This document shows, one piece after another, positions 31,765 through 42,341 of a stretch of 64,000 nt of DNA. Below the pieces are notes generated by a model that was not told where the DNA came from, did no database searches, and saw nothing but the letters and a program-made list of their open reading frames with translations. Location of the stretch: assembly GCA_947359465.1 (NCBI GenBank), contig OX375883.1:16184088-16248087 (forward strand), read 5' to 3'. Both the position numbers and the translations under genes were made by a program. The stretch comes from Metellina segmentata. Taxonomy: Eukaryota; Arthropoda; Arachnida; Araneae; Tetragnathidae. Position 1 is the first letter of the stretch; each line of letters begins with the position of its first letter.

Positions 31765-33805
31765 CAGTGATCTCTCACTTATACACGCTCTCTTTTATGC
31801 GCGTTTTTCAGTTATACGCGTTTTTTTCGCGGTCCCGGCCATGAATATATGAAAACAATGATAACTCTTATTCATTTATACGCCACAATAAAAAAGCAGC
31901 TCTCACTTATGCGCGTCGCAAAAAAAATTTCAGTTCAAAAGTAGTTTCCTCAAGTCAGGTGTTGCTTATCGCAAAAACTTTTCCTTTTTTGTTCTGCTTC
32001 TAGGAATGTATTCCCTCGCCCTTCCCCTATCGTTTGGATTCCCGGAACATATTCCTCTACCATATACACGGGTGTACCGGAGGGGTCTTGTGACTGACGG
32101 CAGTAAAAGTCGCATTTATACAGCAGCCAATTAGAGTGGTTAGTACGGTACGTACCACGTGGCATTGATCGCCAACGAAAGAACCTTCTTTGGAGTTCGG
32201 GTTAGATGGTATCGTTTTAAAACGGCAAAACGAACAAAATTGTAGCTTTCGTTTAAAATGGCTGTTATATAAAAATTCGAAGAAAATCCTTGCAACTCGA
32301 TAAAAGCTTTAGCGAAGCATTTTAATGTTCCAGAGTCGACATTGAGAGGGATTTTAAAAAATCAAGAGGCGATTATAGTCGCTCATCGAGAATGTGGAAT
32401 TCAGTCGAAGAAAAGAAGCATAATTCAAGGTGGAAAGTTCGAAGAATTTGAGAAGGTTTTGTAGCTATGGTTTAAAGAATCTCGTCAATCGAACATTCCT
32501 GTTAACGTTGAGCTTCTAAGGGAGAAGGCCGTACAATTGTCAAAGAGTTTTGAAATGGAAAACTTTTCTGCATCACATGGATGGTTTAAAAAAATTCAAA
32601 AATAGGCATGGCTTGGCAACTCGTGTCCTTTCTGGGGAAAGTGCGAGTGTCAATGAAAACACTGTAGAACAATGGAAAGAAGACTTGGCTACTTTATTAA
32701 ACAGATAAGAACCGAAAAACATCTACAATTCTGACGAAACTGGACTTTTTTATAAACTGATGCCCGACAGAATCTTAACATTCAAGGGAGAACCATGCCA
32801 TAGTGGAAAAAAAAAGTAAAGAAAGACGAACTGCCTTGCTGTGTTGCAACGCTGATGGTTCAGAAAAATTCCGGCCATTGCTCATTGGCAGATAAAAAAA
32901 AACTCGCTGTTTTAAGAACGTGAAGAAGCGTCCTTGCGACTGCACTAGCAACAAAACAGCGTGGACGACATCGCATATTTTCTTGGATTTCCTTCAAAAA
33001 TTCGACAGGAAAATGCAAAAAGAAAAACGGAAATTTCTGTTATTCATGGATCAGTGTCCTGCTCACCCACAAGATCTTCCAACTTTCAATAACACGAAAG
33101 TTGTGTTTTTCCTGCAAATTGCACGTGCAAGATTCAACCTTTGGATCTGAGTATCATCCGTTGTGTGAAAGTGCACTACAGAAAAACTTTAATCCTTCGA
33201 CTTCTGGCTACATCAGAAACAAAACGTGCATTAAAAGACGAATTGAAGCAAATTACCGTCCTTGATGCAATTCATACGGTGTGTTCATCATGAAGAAACG
33301 TTACTGACAAGTGCATTAAAAGCTGCTTTAAGAAAGCAGGATTTTCGTTTCCAGCCGAAAATGAATGTGAGGAGCTAGAAAATGAAAGTGAAAACTGTGA
33401 AATTGACATAAACGAAGAAGATTGGCATATTGTATCTGGTGGACTCGCTACGTGCACTACTTTCAACGATTTCGTTGATGCAGATAAAAATTTCATCATA
33501 GCTCGATTGTGGGAAATAGGAGACATTGCAGCCGAAATAAATGGTGGTGACGAAGATGAAGAGGACGACGATGATGAAGATGTTGCAAAAGTTATCCCAA
33601 CTCACTCAGTAGCGTTTGAAGCTTTGGAAACTCTGCGTGACTATGTTCAGTTCAATTCCGGAAGTATATACATAGTATTAACAATACACTGTATTGATTT
33701 TTCACTTTTAAGCTCCCTTTTGTGGTTTTTCACTTATGCGCGTTTTTCACTTATACGCGTTTTTTTCGCTGTCCCCAACGCCCGCGCATAAGTGAGAGAT
33801 CACTG
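31765..33805 (+). mobile_element. Tigger-like (pogo) DNA transposon
   Basis: TIR 'cagtgatctctcacttatac' at 31765 against the reverse complement of 'ataagtgagagatcactg' ending 33805, TA on both sides. Subterminal 'tatacgcgtttttttcgc' is repeated near both ends. 2041 bp, a normal Tigger length. Confidence 0.92.
32258..33670 (+). pseudogene. Tigger transposase (CENP-B-like), disrupted
   Basis: Starts MAVI then, after a stop, KFEENPCNSIKALAKHFNV (N-terminal HTH) and LRGILKNQ. Next are a second HTH with FSASHGWFKK, then FYNSDETGLFYKL-type sequence as YNSDETGLFYKL (first catalytic Asp), KERRTALLCCNADGS in two frames, FLLFMDQCPAHP (second Asp block) and PLDLSIIRC-VK (third Asp). The C-terminus is acidic (EDEEDDDDEDV near 33560). 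Multiple stops and frameshifts; not functional. Confidence 0.88.
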
Positions 33806-33844
33806 TATATACAAAATTTCGACGAATCTCAACCACCTACGTTT

Positions 33845-34158
33845 TGTCGACCAGGTCTGGTAGTTAAGGTGTTAACCTCTAGATAGGAAGGTTGATGGTT
33901 CGAATCCGGGGCATTGCATGGTTATTTGTAAGCGTAAGGTGTAGAGGCGGTTGGAGCACCTTAAATCTGTCGTGGCCGAAAGTCCTCACGTTGGGTTAGT
34001 GCGGAAGTTTGGAGAGTGGGGTGCCAGCTCAGGTGTTGCCTCGTCATCTGACCGTGGTTCAAAATTATGTGGTGATGTCCTCGGATCTTTCCCTTGGGGG
34101 ATTGATCCCGGACCGTCGTCAATATCCCGTTGTGTTAATCTAATCTAATTAAAATTAC
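33845..34158 (+). mobile_element. Full-length SINE
   Basis: Head 'gtcgaccaggtctggtagtt', box B 'ggttcgaatcc', full body, tail 'taattaaaattaccttaccc'. The 3' end 'gttgtgttaatctaatctaa' departs from the usual sequence. Confidence 0.9.
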
Positions 34159-34496
34159 CTTACCCACCTACATTTCGACACGAGGATAAACAAAACGATT
34201 AGAGGATAAAACCGGTCGGTAGAAATGGAAGATCCCCCATACAGATAAGATGTAAATTACCTTGCCGATTCCTAGGTATGGGTGACAAATAGAAACTAGT
34301 AATAAGTGTTTCCGTACTATTGTTGTCTATCCGTTCAAGGTTATACTAATCTGGTATAACCGAATATTCCAGCTTGATCTTGTTTTATGTTAAGTTTGGC
34401 TAAGACATGTGATATCATACGTTATCTATTTTATATTATGTACTTTATTTATCTTAAATTGTTACCAAGAAACGTTTATAAAATCATTTAATTTGA
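34159..34496. other. No recognised feature
   Basis: AT-rich; nothing supportable. Confidence 0.35.
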
Positions 34497-34672
34497 TGGG
34501 GAGGGACTGATCCCGGACCGTCGTCAATAGCCCGTTGTGTTGCTCTAGTGCGACGTTAATTACAAATTACCAAAATTGCCTTTTACCATTAGTCGTCATT
34601 TGACCGTGGTTCAAAATTACGTGGTGTTGTTCTAATGCGACGTCAATTAAAAAAAATTACCATTAGCGTTAC
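34497..34672 (+). mobile_element. Two SINE 3' fragments in tandem
   Basis: 34497-34575 ('gggactgatcccggaccgtc' to 'aattaccaaa') and 34590-34672 ('gtcgtcatttgaccgtggtt' joined directly to 'gttgttctaatgcgacgtc', an internal deletion of about 70 bp). Confidence 0.75.
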
Positions 34673-35039
34673 AAGGTCAGGTGGCAAATTTCTCGTCACC
34701 CCCATTGAAATTAGTAATAGAAAAAAATGAGATACAATTACAAGTGTTTTTTTTTCTGGTTTATTTACTTAGCATTGGGACAAGATCTTAAAGACTTATT
34801 TTCCGAAGTTTGTTCTCTGGAAATTTCTCAATTCTTTTCGCTACTTTGTTTTCAATCGACGAGATAGCGTATGCAGAGAGCCTTGTTTGACTTAAGTGGA
34901 CCTAAGATAACTCTTGATTAATTTTAGTTTTGAAAAATTCCCTTCACGTGGTGCTACTTAAACACATAACGTTTACAAGATTCTTAATTCTACAGTTAGA
35001 TTTAGTAGAGAATCTGAAAGTTCATATTCAACAACAAAC
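34673..35039. other. No recognised feature
   Basis: AT-rich with a T-run at 34747-34757. No coding or repeat signal supported. Confidence 0.35.
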
Positions 35040-35731
35040 GGTACAGATACAGTCTACGTTTGTAGCGGTGGCAACAGCCTTGGGGATTTTGTTGTTGTTG
35101 TTGGCGCACTTCTAAAGTCGCCAAGGAAAGAATAATTTTTTTAATATTTTTCTTTTTACAACGGAAAATGAGAGCTTGAAAACACATTTGAGAACGTTTT
35201 AGAAATTATATATATTTTTTTAAACTTTCACAAAAAGTGATAAGCTAAAACACATTTGTGAACCAGCAGAAAAAAATAATCTGCGAATGTTGGATAAGAA
35301 TACCCTGAAACTTATCAGGTTGTATTATTTCTTGCTTTTTTTTTCTTTTATAAATATTTTTCTTTTTCAATATGCCCACTGTATTTAGTGTAATCGATAA
35401 GTCAGAACTGTTCCGTGAAAAAAATTATTAAAAAAGAATGTTCCACAAAAATGGCTAAAAAACAATAAATGTTATAACGCTATCGTGAAAAAAAATTCCA
35501 CAACGGTCGCAAAACCATTAGATGAACCAATCAAATCAAAGAACAAAAATTTAAAAGACCACACACACAATGCAATCAAAGGATATCTTAAAAATTAGGT
35601 TGCCATTAAAACGACAATAACCGTAAATACAGATAGGTTGCCTTAACCTACCGTAACTCGCTACTATAAGTACACAAAAAAAAATATCCAAGACCGTTGC
35701 CACCGCTATAAACGTAGAGTGTATCTGTACT
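35040..35731. mobile_element. MITE, copy 2 (inverted relative to copy 1)
   Basis: Left end 'ggtacagatacagtctacgt' and right end, reverse complement of 'cgtagagtgtatctgtac'. The left arm continues 'cttctaaagtcgccaaggaa', matching the right arm of 29619-30422, so this copy is reversed and diverged. Flanks share 'acaacaaac' on both sides, a TSD with a 1-2 base uncertainty. A TTG repeat (35088-35102) interrupts the left arm. Confidence 0.8.
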
Positions 35732-36230
35732 CACAACAAACTCTAAAAATCTTAAAGATCATTCCAGAGAATCTTCTTTTCTTCTTCTTTGGCAGCTTGT
35801 AGTCGTGGAATATCCCTAAGGATATCATCTCTCTATATTAAAAAAAAGTTACCGCCGCCGCCGCAGGATTGAAAACTGTGTTGTTTAGCTCGATTCTTAG
35901 ACGGTTTCCCGAGGAAGTACTGATCGGGGAAAAACGAAATTAACATGGTTTGTTCTTTATCGTATATCCTGGACAATTATTACGATTTTTTTTCCGATGC
36001 GGCGATTAGTTTAGGGTTTATTAAGTGTCGAAATTGAAGAAGTGAAATTTCTTCCGCGAATGAGCAAAACACATAGAAATTTTCAGTCTTGAGCTGTGAG
36101 TTTTTTTTAAAGAGTACCTCTCAACGTAAATTTTTGCAGCTCGTCGAGTTTTTTTTTTAATTTCAATTTGGTTCTTGATCATATTTTTTTGAAATTCAGG
36201 AAAAATCGGGACATTTTTGTTACTTTTTTT
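35732..36230. other. No recognised feature
   Basis: AT-rich; includes a short (ccg)n run near 35851-35862. Nothing else supported. Confidence 0.35.
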
Positions 36231-36621
36231 TTTAAACTGCCGTATCTATATCTTATGACTATTAGTTTTTAATTTTTAAAATATCGCAGTATACCTCAGA
36301 ATGTACTCTTTCTTACGGTACTATTATTTTTGAAATCGGTTAATAATTAAATTGGATGCGATCAAAAGTTGGTCATACAAAATTCGGAATCTTTGGATAT
36401 TTTCGCTACTTTTTGTTAAAACCGTTATGTCTACGGCAAATACCATTATTTTTTAAATTTGAGAACATCACTGAATACATTACATTACACTCTTTCTTAT
36501 GGTACAAATATTTTTTAAATTGGTTAATAAATAAAATCGATGCAATTAAAAGTTAGTCACACAATTTTCGGAACTTTCAAATCGTAATTTCCGATACAAA
36601 ACTAAAACTGTCATATCTATA

Positions 36622-38123
36622 CAGGGTGGTCCCGAATTCATGGTACAAACTTTAATGGTAGGTACAGGACATTGTAACAATGATTTATTGTATAGGAATG
36701 TATAGTCGCAAGTGACGCGGTGAGGCGTAAACAGGGGAAATAAAAGGAAAGAGAAATGGAGTGATCGGTTGGTATCATTGCCGGTAGAGGGCAGTAGATG
36801 TCTAGCCGCTGTTGAACATGATGCATCGCAGTAGGGAAAAGCGCCATTCACAATTGTGCTGCCGTAGACGATGGGTGACTTTACGTATGCAGAAAAAGCA
36901 GACATGCATTACATGTACGGCCGTGCAAATGGTAACGGCAGAGCTGCGTTACGAATGTATCGCGCGGAGTATCCTGATCGACGAATGCCGGATCATAGAA
37001 TTTTTCAACGGTTACATCGTCAACTTTGTGAAACAGGTGCGTTCGACGTCAACAGACATGGCGCTGGTCGAGTAAGAGCTGTACGCACTCCAAGGCTGGA
37101 AGAAAGCATCTTGAACATTGTGGCTGATAGACCCGAGTCAAGCACAAAAACTGTTGCGCGTGACGTAGTGTGAGTCATCAGACTGTATGCAGAGTGTTAA
37201 ACGAAAATCGCTTACACCCCTTCCATTTTCAGAAAGTACAAGCATTGAATCCGGCAGATTATCCTCGCCGCGTGAACTTCTGCCTGTGGGTGATGCAGCA
37301 ATGTGCGTTGCAGCCGGATTTCGTAGATTATGTGCTATTTACAGATGAAGCGACATTTTCACGCGAGGGTGTCTTTAATGCGCACAATTCCCATGTGTGG
37401 GCAACCGATAATCCACATGCAACGCGTCGACATGCGTTTCAACAACGTTTCAGTATTAATGTGTGGGCTGGTATTGTGAACGACTTTTTGATTGGCCCAT
37501 ACTTACTACCCACGCGGCTCACTGGCGGAAGCTATCTTATTTTTCTGAAAGAAGTGTTACCACAACTGCTGCATGATGTTCCGATCGCCATTCGTAACCG
37601 CATGTGGTTTCAGCACGATGGGGCGCCAGCACACTTCAGCATTGATGTACGGAATTACCTGAATGCCACGTTTGGTACTCGATGGATTGGGCGTGGTGGA
37701 CCAGTCCCTTGGCCACCCCGATCTCCCGATTTATCGAGCCTCGATTACTTTTTATGGGGACATCTAAAGCATCTTGTTTATGAGACTCCAGTTGACTCAG
37801 ATGAGGATCTCGTCGCTCGCTTATCTGTAGCTGCTGCAGGTGTGCGTGAAATACCAGGCATCTTTGAACGTGTACGCCAATCGCTCCACCGACGCTGTCA
37901 AGCATGTATCGATACTGGTGGACGCAATTTTGAACAATTACTGTAAACATGACACTTGTCAACAACGCTTTCAATAAAATCTTTGTTTTTCCTTTCGGCC
38001 GTTATTTCCCCTGTTTTCGCCTCACCGCGTCACTTGCGACTATACATTCCTATACAATAAATCATTGTTACAATGTCCTGTACCTACCATTAAAGTTTGT
38101 ACCATGAATTCGGGACCACCCTG
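36622..38123 (+). mobile_element. Young mariner of the DD41D type
   Basis: Starts 'cagggtggtcccgaattcat' at 36622, with its reverse complement ending 38123; TA duplicated at 36620-36621 and 38124-38125. The TIRs are about 122 bp and I see a single mismatch (taaaca against aaaaca near the inner end). 1502 bp, one nearly intact transposase, so the insertion is recent. Confidence 0.95.
36871..37946 (+). pseudogene. DD41D mariner transposase, one frameshift
   Basis: Cuts and pastes the element at TA. 36871-37173 encodes an N-terminal HTH region starting MGDFTYAEKADMHYMYG, with SSTKTVARDV at its end. A single-base shift at about 37165-37170 moves the frame, which continues SHQTVCRVLNEN to 37946. 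The catalytic region reads YVLFTDEATFSREG (first D), MWFQHDGAPAHFS (second D) and SSLDYFLWGHLK (third D). By my count 41 residues lie between the second and third D, hence DD41D. Total about 358 codons, a full mariner length. Apart from the shift no stop is seen; a sequencing error could not be excluded. Confidence 0.9.
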
Positions 38124-38270
38124 TATAGTATAACTATTAGTTTTTAATTTTGAAAATATCGCAGTATACCTCAGAATGTACTCTTTCTCTTACGGTACCA
38201 TTATTTTTAAAATTGGTTCATAAATAAATTCGATGCAATCAAAAGTTGGTGACACAAATTTCGTATTTTT

Positions 38271-38594
38271 TTATTTCGCGGAGCAAATTCGCGGGACACA
38301 TGAGGGTTGTATTTTTTACTATCGGGTTTGCCAGATATCAAATTTATCGCAGCAACAATTGCCATAAAAACGATTTATTTTTATATGGCGAGGAAAAAGG
38401 CTCGCTTTTTTCCCTCGGTTCTCAGACGGTTTTTCGAGAAAGTACAAAGTACAGATCGTAAAGTTTGGAGATTAACACCGTTTACTTAAAATTGTACAGG
38501 GAACAAGATGCAGAAGATTTTTTACTGATGCTGCTATTAGTTTAGGGTGCATTAAGTGTTAAAGTAAAATAACTTGAAATCACATGCTAAATAG
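38271..38594. other. No recognised feature
   Basis: Flank between the tandem repeats and the mini-hairpin cluster; nothing supported. Confidence 0.35.
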
Positions 38595-38597
38595 GTA

Positions 38598-38880
38598 TTG
38601 GTTTGCGAAGCAAAGGGGCAAGAAGCTCGCCGGGGGTCGGCGAGCGTAAGCGAGCAGGGGGCGAAGCACTCGCTATGACGTCATGTAACGGAAAGTGAAA
38701 TCAGGATAATACGAATTATTCAGATAGTTTCACTCTGCGAAAGGAATGTTGGTTTGCGAAGCAAACCAAATGGCATATGTAAAAGGAGTGTTGGTTTGCG
38801 AAGCAAACCAAATGGGATTGCGTAGCAATCTCCGGGGGTTGGCGAGCGTAAGCGAGCAGGGGGCGGAGCCCCCTAGTCTT
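38598..38880. repeat. Cluster of GCGNAGC-type mini-hairpins
   Basis: At least eight short palindromes with 3-4-base loops. Two have 9-bp stems around 'tttgcgaagcaaa' (38751-38771 and 38790-38810), with a partial third near 38600-38615. Others are 'gattgcgtagcaatc' near 38818, 'gcgagcgtaagcgagc' near 38639 and 38841, 'gggggcgaagc' near 38657 and 'gggggcggagccccc' near 38858. Loops are GAA, GTA, GGA and GTAA closed by GC pairs. Two similar blocks (38598-38670 and 38746-38876) suggest a duplicated unit. Confidence 0.8.
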
Positions 38881-39074
38881 GAAAAAAAAATTCATCATAC
38901 TATACGACTAAGTTTTGTATTAACTGCGGCAGTTCGTCTTGTGAAGTTGTAATCAGATACTTGGGCTGGAAAACTGCAAACCGAGCTGATATATTTTCCC
39001 TGTCCTTCAAGAGAGTGTCAATTTCTGTGTGATGACCTTTCTCCATGTATTCGGTAGCTGCTTCAACCCGCGCT

Positions 39075-39310
39075 ACTGGTAATGATGCGACATCGACAAC
39101 AACACATCGATGTTCAATATAAAAATATCGTGTTGATAATACATCGCCCCTAAACAATCAATGTTTATAAAATTCAGTGTATTTAAACTTTTTCCCCATT
39201 TCTTAAAACTGGTTCAGCAACTAGTGATGCTACATCGGCCCCAATACATCGATGTTTTTTATAAAACATCAATGTTTTGAAAACATCGACATCGATGTCG
39301 CATCTCTAGC
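39075..39310 (-). mobile_element. ATCGATG-type MITE copy, rearranged
   Basis: Contains 'gatgcgacatcgac' at the left, 'ctagtgatgctacatcg' in the middle and 'acatcgatgtcgcatctcta' at the right. Two elements or a partly deleted one. Its 'cccatttcttaaaactggtt' is the reverse complement of the 184-bp repeat core seen at 41-42 kb. Confidence 0.7.
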
Positions 39311-39663
39311 TCCTAGAAGTTCTGAGGTTTCTGAGCCGTTTACAACTCGTGAAAGTAGCCAATAAGATTCGTACAGTTTCGCATCACTTTATTTTATGAG
39401 AGAATTTTTCAACCGATTTGAAAGAACCAGATAATATTTAACCTGAAAAGAGTTTTGTTTCGTCCATTGGCTTAACTTGGACAGTTTCATGTTTATGATA
39501 CATTAAATCACAAATTGATTCATGTTGGATTAATTGAATAAGTTATTTTAATGCAAAATTACTTGCGCTTTATGTATTAACTTTTACAGTGTATATTTCC
39601 TGAATTGGTTATTAAATGCTAAATTATTTCTTGGATTTTCGTTTTCAAAATATCTTGAATTGC
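39311..39663. other. No recognised feature
   Basis: AT-rich; nothing supported. Confidence 0.35.
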
Positions 39664-39667
39664 TTAA

Positions 39668-40171
39668 CACATTCGCTGCCGGTAGCGTAAGGGATGTATC
39701 GATAGTTATTGACCCGCCGTAGAAATGTTTTTTTTTTCACAGAAGCCGACTTACTTTTTTATAACAAATGGGATTGAAAAATGTACCAATGCCAGAATAG
39801 ATTGTCGAAAGCTCAACCAACAAATTTGCAATTTCATCATCTGTTAGAGGCTTATTAGATTGCATTTTTCTTTTTTTGAGGCGTGAAGGCCTTGCAGAAC
39901 TATATCGTCTCTGCAACTCATATTACAATATTTTTTTAATAACTAATAAAACTATGAATTCGAAACCACATACCTTTACAACAAGTGTCTAACCTTTACT
40001 CCACGCCAACACCTAACATATAATGCCAATTGAAACGGATAATAAATGTTGAGGCGCAGCGTTTCCCGCGCTAACGCGTGACCGGCTATTGAGACACCAC
40101 GTCACGCGATGACGCGTGATTCGCTCTTTGTAGACATATCACGCGTTGGCGCGGGATTGGCAGAGAATGTG
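39668..40171 (-). mobile_element. piggyBac-like short element
   Basis: Left TTAA (39664-39667) followed by 'cacattcgctgccgg'. Right end is the reverse complement 'cacattctctgcc' followed by TTAT (40172-40175), a mutated TTAA. Right subterminal region holds three 'acgcg'-rich motifs ('gctaacgcgtga', 'gatgacgcgtga', 'cacgcgttggcgcg') that look like repeated protein-binding sites. On the minus strand, about 39880-39770, it reads MQSNKPLTDDEIANLLVEL, a piggyBac-transposase-like N-terminus. The rest of the gene is deleted. Confidence 0.75.
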
Positions 40172-40175
40172 TTAT

Positions 40176-40570
40176 GACCTGGAATTTTGCAAAACTTTGT
40201 CTGGAAAACTGAGGAAATTTTGTTTCTGAAATAGTATGGGACATTGCTCACTGAGCCCCTCAAAAACCCAATCGAATATTAAACGATCTTGTTAATCCGT
40301 AAAACTTTTCCAGAGTTGCTATGCGTCCTCTTTTATTTGTTAGAGATATCTCTCGAAATGGGAATCCAACCGTTGGCCCCAATTTAGATTCTTGCACTTG
40401 TAAGAGCAGGACATTTTGCTCAGATACTATTTGAAGAGCGGACCGAAAGAGAGATAATAAGGAGAATGAACCGAGCGCGATATGCTATCTCCCGCACTCC
40501 AGAATTCCTCAGGTGTAGATATACGTTATCGGAGAGTACTTACACGAGAATGCTTCAGATCCTTCTCCAT
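40176..40570. other. No recognised feature
   Basis: Nothing supported between the piggyBac-like element and the SINE head. Confidence 0.35.
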
Positions 40571-40623
40571 CTTGATGGTGATTAAGGTGTTAGCCTTTAG
40601 ATCGGTAGGTTCCTGGTTCGAAT

Positions 40624-42341
40624 TAGGGATGCGACATCGATGTCGATGTTTTCAGAACATCGATGTTTTAAAAAAAAACATCTATGTTTTTAACATAGAT
40701 TATTGGAGTCGATGTTTTTGTAACATCGAGGTTTATTTTTGCCGATGTTTTTACGTTGTCGATGTGTTTTATTTTTAAATAAAAAAAAGTATCGTTATAA
40801 AAATTTTAAATCAGCAAATAAATTAATTTTTATAATCAGCAAATTGAACATACTTATAGACCATTGTGGCCAAGAGTGAAGGGCCTGAAAAGTAGGGATG
40901 CGACATCGATGTCGATGTTTTCCAAACATTGATGTTTTATAAAAACATCGATGTATTGGAGTCGATGTCGCATCACTAGTTAAACTATCTAAACCAGTTT
41001 TAAGAAATGGGGAAAAAAGCTTAAATACACTGAATTTTAAAAACATCGATGGTTTTGGTGCGATGTATGTATTATCAACATCGATGTTTTAATTTTGAAC
41101 ATAGAAGTTTTAATATGGAATATCGAAGTTTCAAAGCATCGTTGTTTTGCTGTCGATGTTGCATGACTCGTTGCTAAACCAGTTTTAAGAAATGGGGGGA
41201 AAGTTTAAATACACTGAATTTTAAAAACATCGATGGTTTTGGTGCGATGTATGTATTATCAACATCGATGTTTTAATTTTGAACATAGAAGTTTTAATAT
41301 GGAATATCGAAGTTTCAAAGCATCGTTGTTTTGCTGTCGATGTTGCATGACTCGTTGCTAAACCAGTTTTAAGAAATGGGGGGAAAGTTTAAATACACTG
41401 AATTTTAAAAACATCGATGGTTTTGGTGCGATGTATGTATTATCAACATCGATGTTTTAATTTTGAACATTGAAGTTTTAATTTTGAATATCGAAATTTC
41501 AAAACATCGTTGTTTTGCTGTCGATGTTGCATGACTCGTTGCTAAACCAGTTTTAAGAAATGGGGGGAAAGTTTAAATACACTGAATTTTAAAAACATCG
41601 ATGGTTTTGGTGCGATGTATGTATTATCAACATCGATGTTTTAATTTTGAACATTGAAGTTTTAATTTTGAATATCGAAGTTTCAAAACATCGTTGTTTT
41701 GCTGTCGATGTTGCATGACTCGTTGCTAAACCAGTTTTAAGAAATGGGGGGAAAGTTTAAATACACTGAATTTTAAAAACATCGATGGTTTTGGTGCGAT
41801 GTATGTATTATCAACATCGATGTTTTAATTTTGAACATAGAAATTTTAATTTTGAATATCGAAGTTTCAAAGCATCGTTGTTTTGCTGTCGATGTTGCAT
41901 GACTCGTTGCTAAACCAGTTTTAAGAAATGGGGGGAAAGTTTAAATACACTGAATTTTAAAAACATCGATGGTTTTGGTGCGATGTATGTATTATCAACA
42001 TCGATGTTTTAATTTTGAACATTGAAGTTTTAATTTTGAATATCGAAGTTTCAAAACATCGTTGTTTTGCTGTCGATGTTGCATGACTCGTTGCTAAACC
42101 AGTTTTAAGAAATGGGGGGAAAGTTTAAATACACTGAATTTTAAAAATAAAGATATTTTGCTGTTGATGTAGCATCACTAGTTGCTAAACCAGTTTTAAG
42201 AAATAGGTGGAAAAAGTTTAAATACACTGAATTTTAAAAACATCGATGTTTTTGGGTCGATGTATTATCAACATCGATGTTTTAATTTTGAACATCGATG
42301 TTTCAAAACATCGATGTTTTGCTGTCGATGTCGCATCCCTA
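40624..42341. mobile_element. ATCGATG hAT-type MITE with internal 184-bp expansion
   Basis: Ends 'tagggatgcgacatcgatg' (40624) and its reverse complement 'catcgatgtcgcatcccta' (ending 42341). Perfect 8-bp TSD 'gttcgaat' (40616-40623 and 42342-42349). The left part resembles the 23604 copy; the right part is a tandem array. No coding sequence; chance open frames are palindromic repeats. Confidence 0.92.
41044..42147. repeat. 184-bp tandem repeat inside the MITE, six copies
   Basis: 'catcgatggttttgg' occurs at 41044, 41228, 41412, 41596, 41780 and 41964, exactly 184 bp apart; a degenerate seventh unit starts about 42148. Units are nearly identical and alternate in small variants ('gaacatagaag' or 'gaacattgaag'). 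Confidence 0.95.

Larger units (their letters stand above)
36236..38270. repeat. Three ~185-bp tandem units, the third split by a mariner
   Basis: Units begin near 36236 ('actgccgtatctatat'), 36420 ('accgttatgtctacgg') and 36607 ('actgtcatatctata'), each followed by 'attagtttttaatttt'-type and 'ctctttct.tacggta' sequence. The third is interrupted at 36622 and resumes at 38124. Units are diverged from one another but the first and third are close. Confidence 0.75.

Noticed and set aside
36812..37075. Alternative frame 36812-37075 in the DD41D mariner
   Set aside because: It overlaps the real transposase N-terminus in another frame and has no family motifs.
40482..41046. Small frames rich in RCFxNIDV-like repeats
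   Set aside because: They are translations of ATCGATG palindromic repeats in the MITE.
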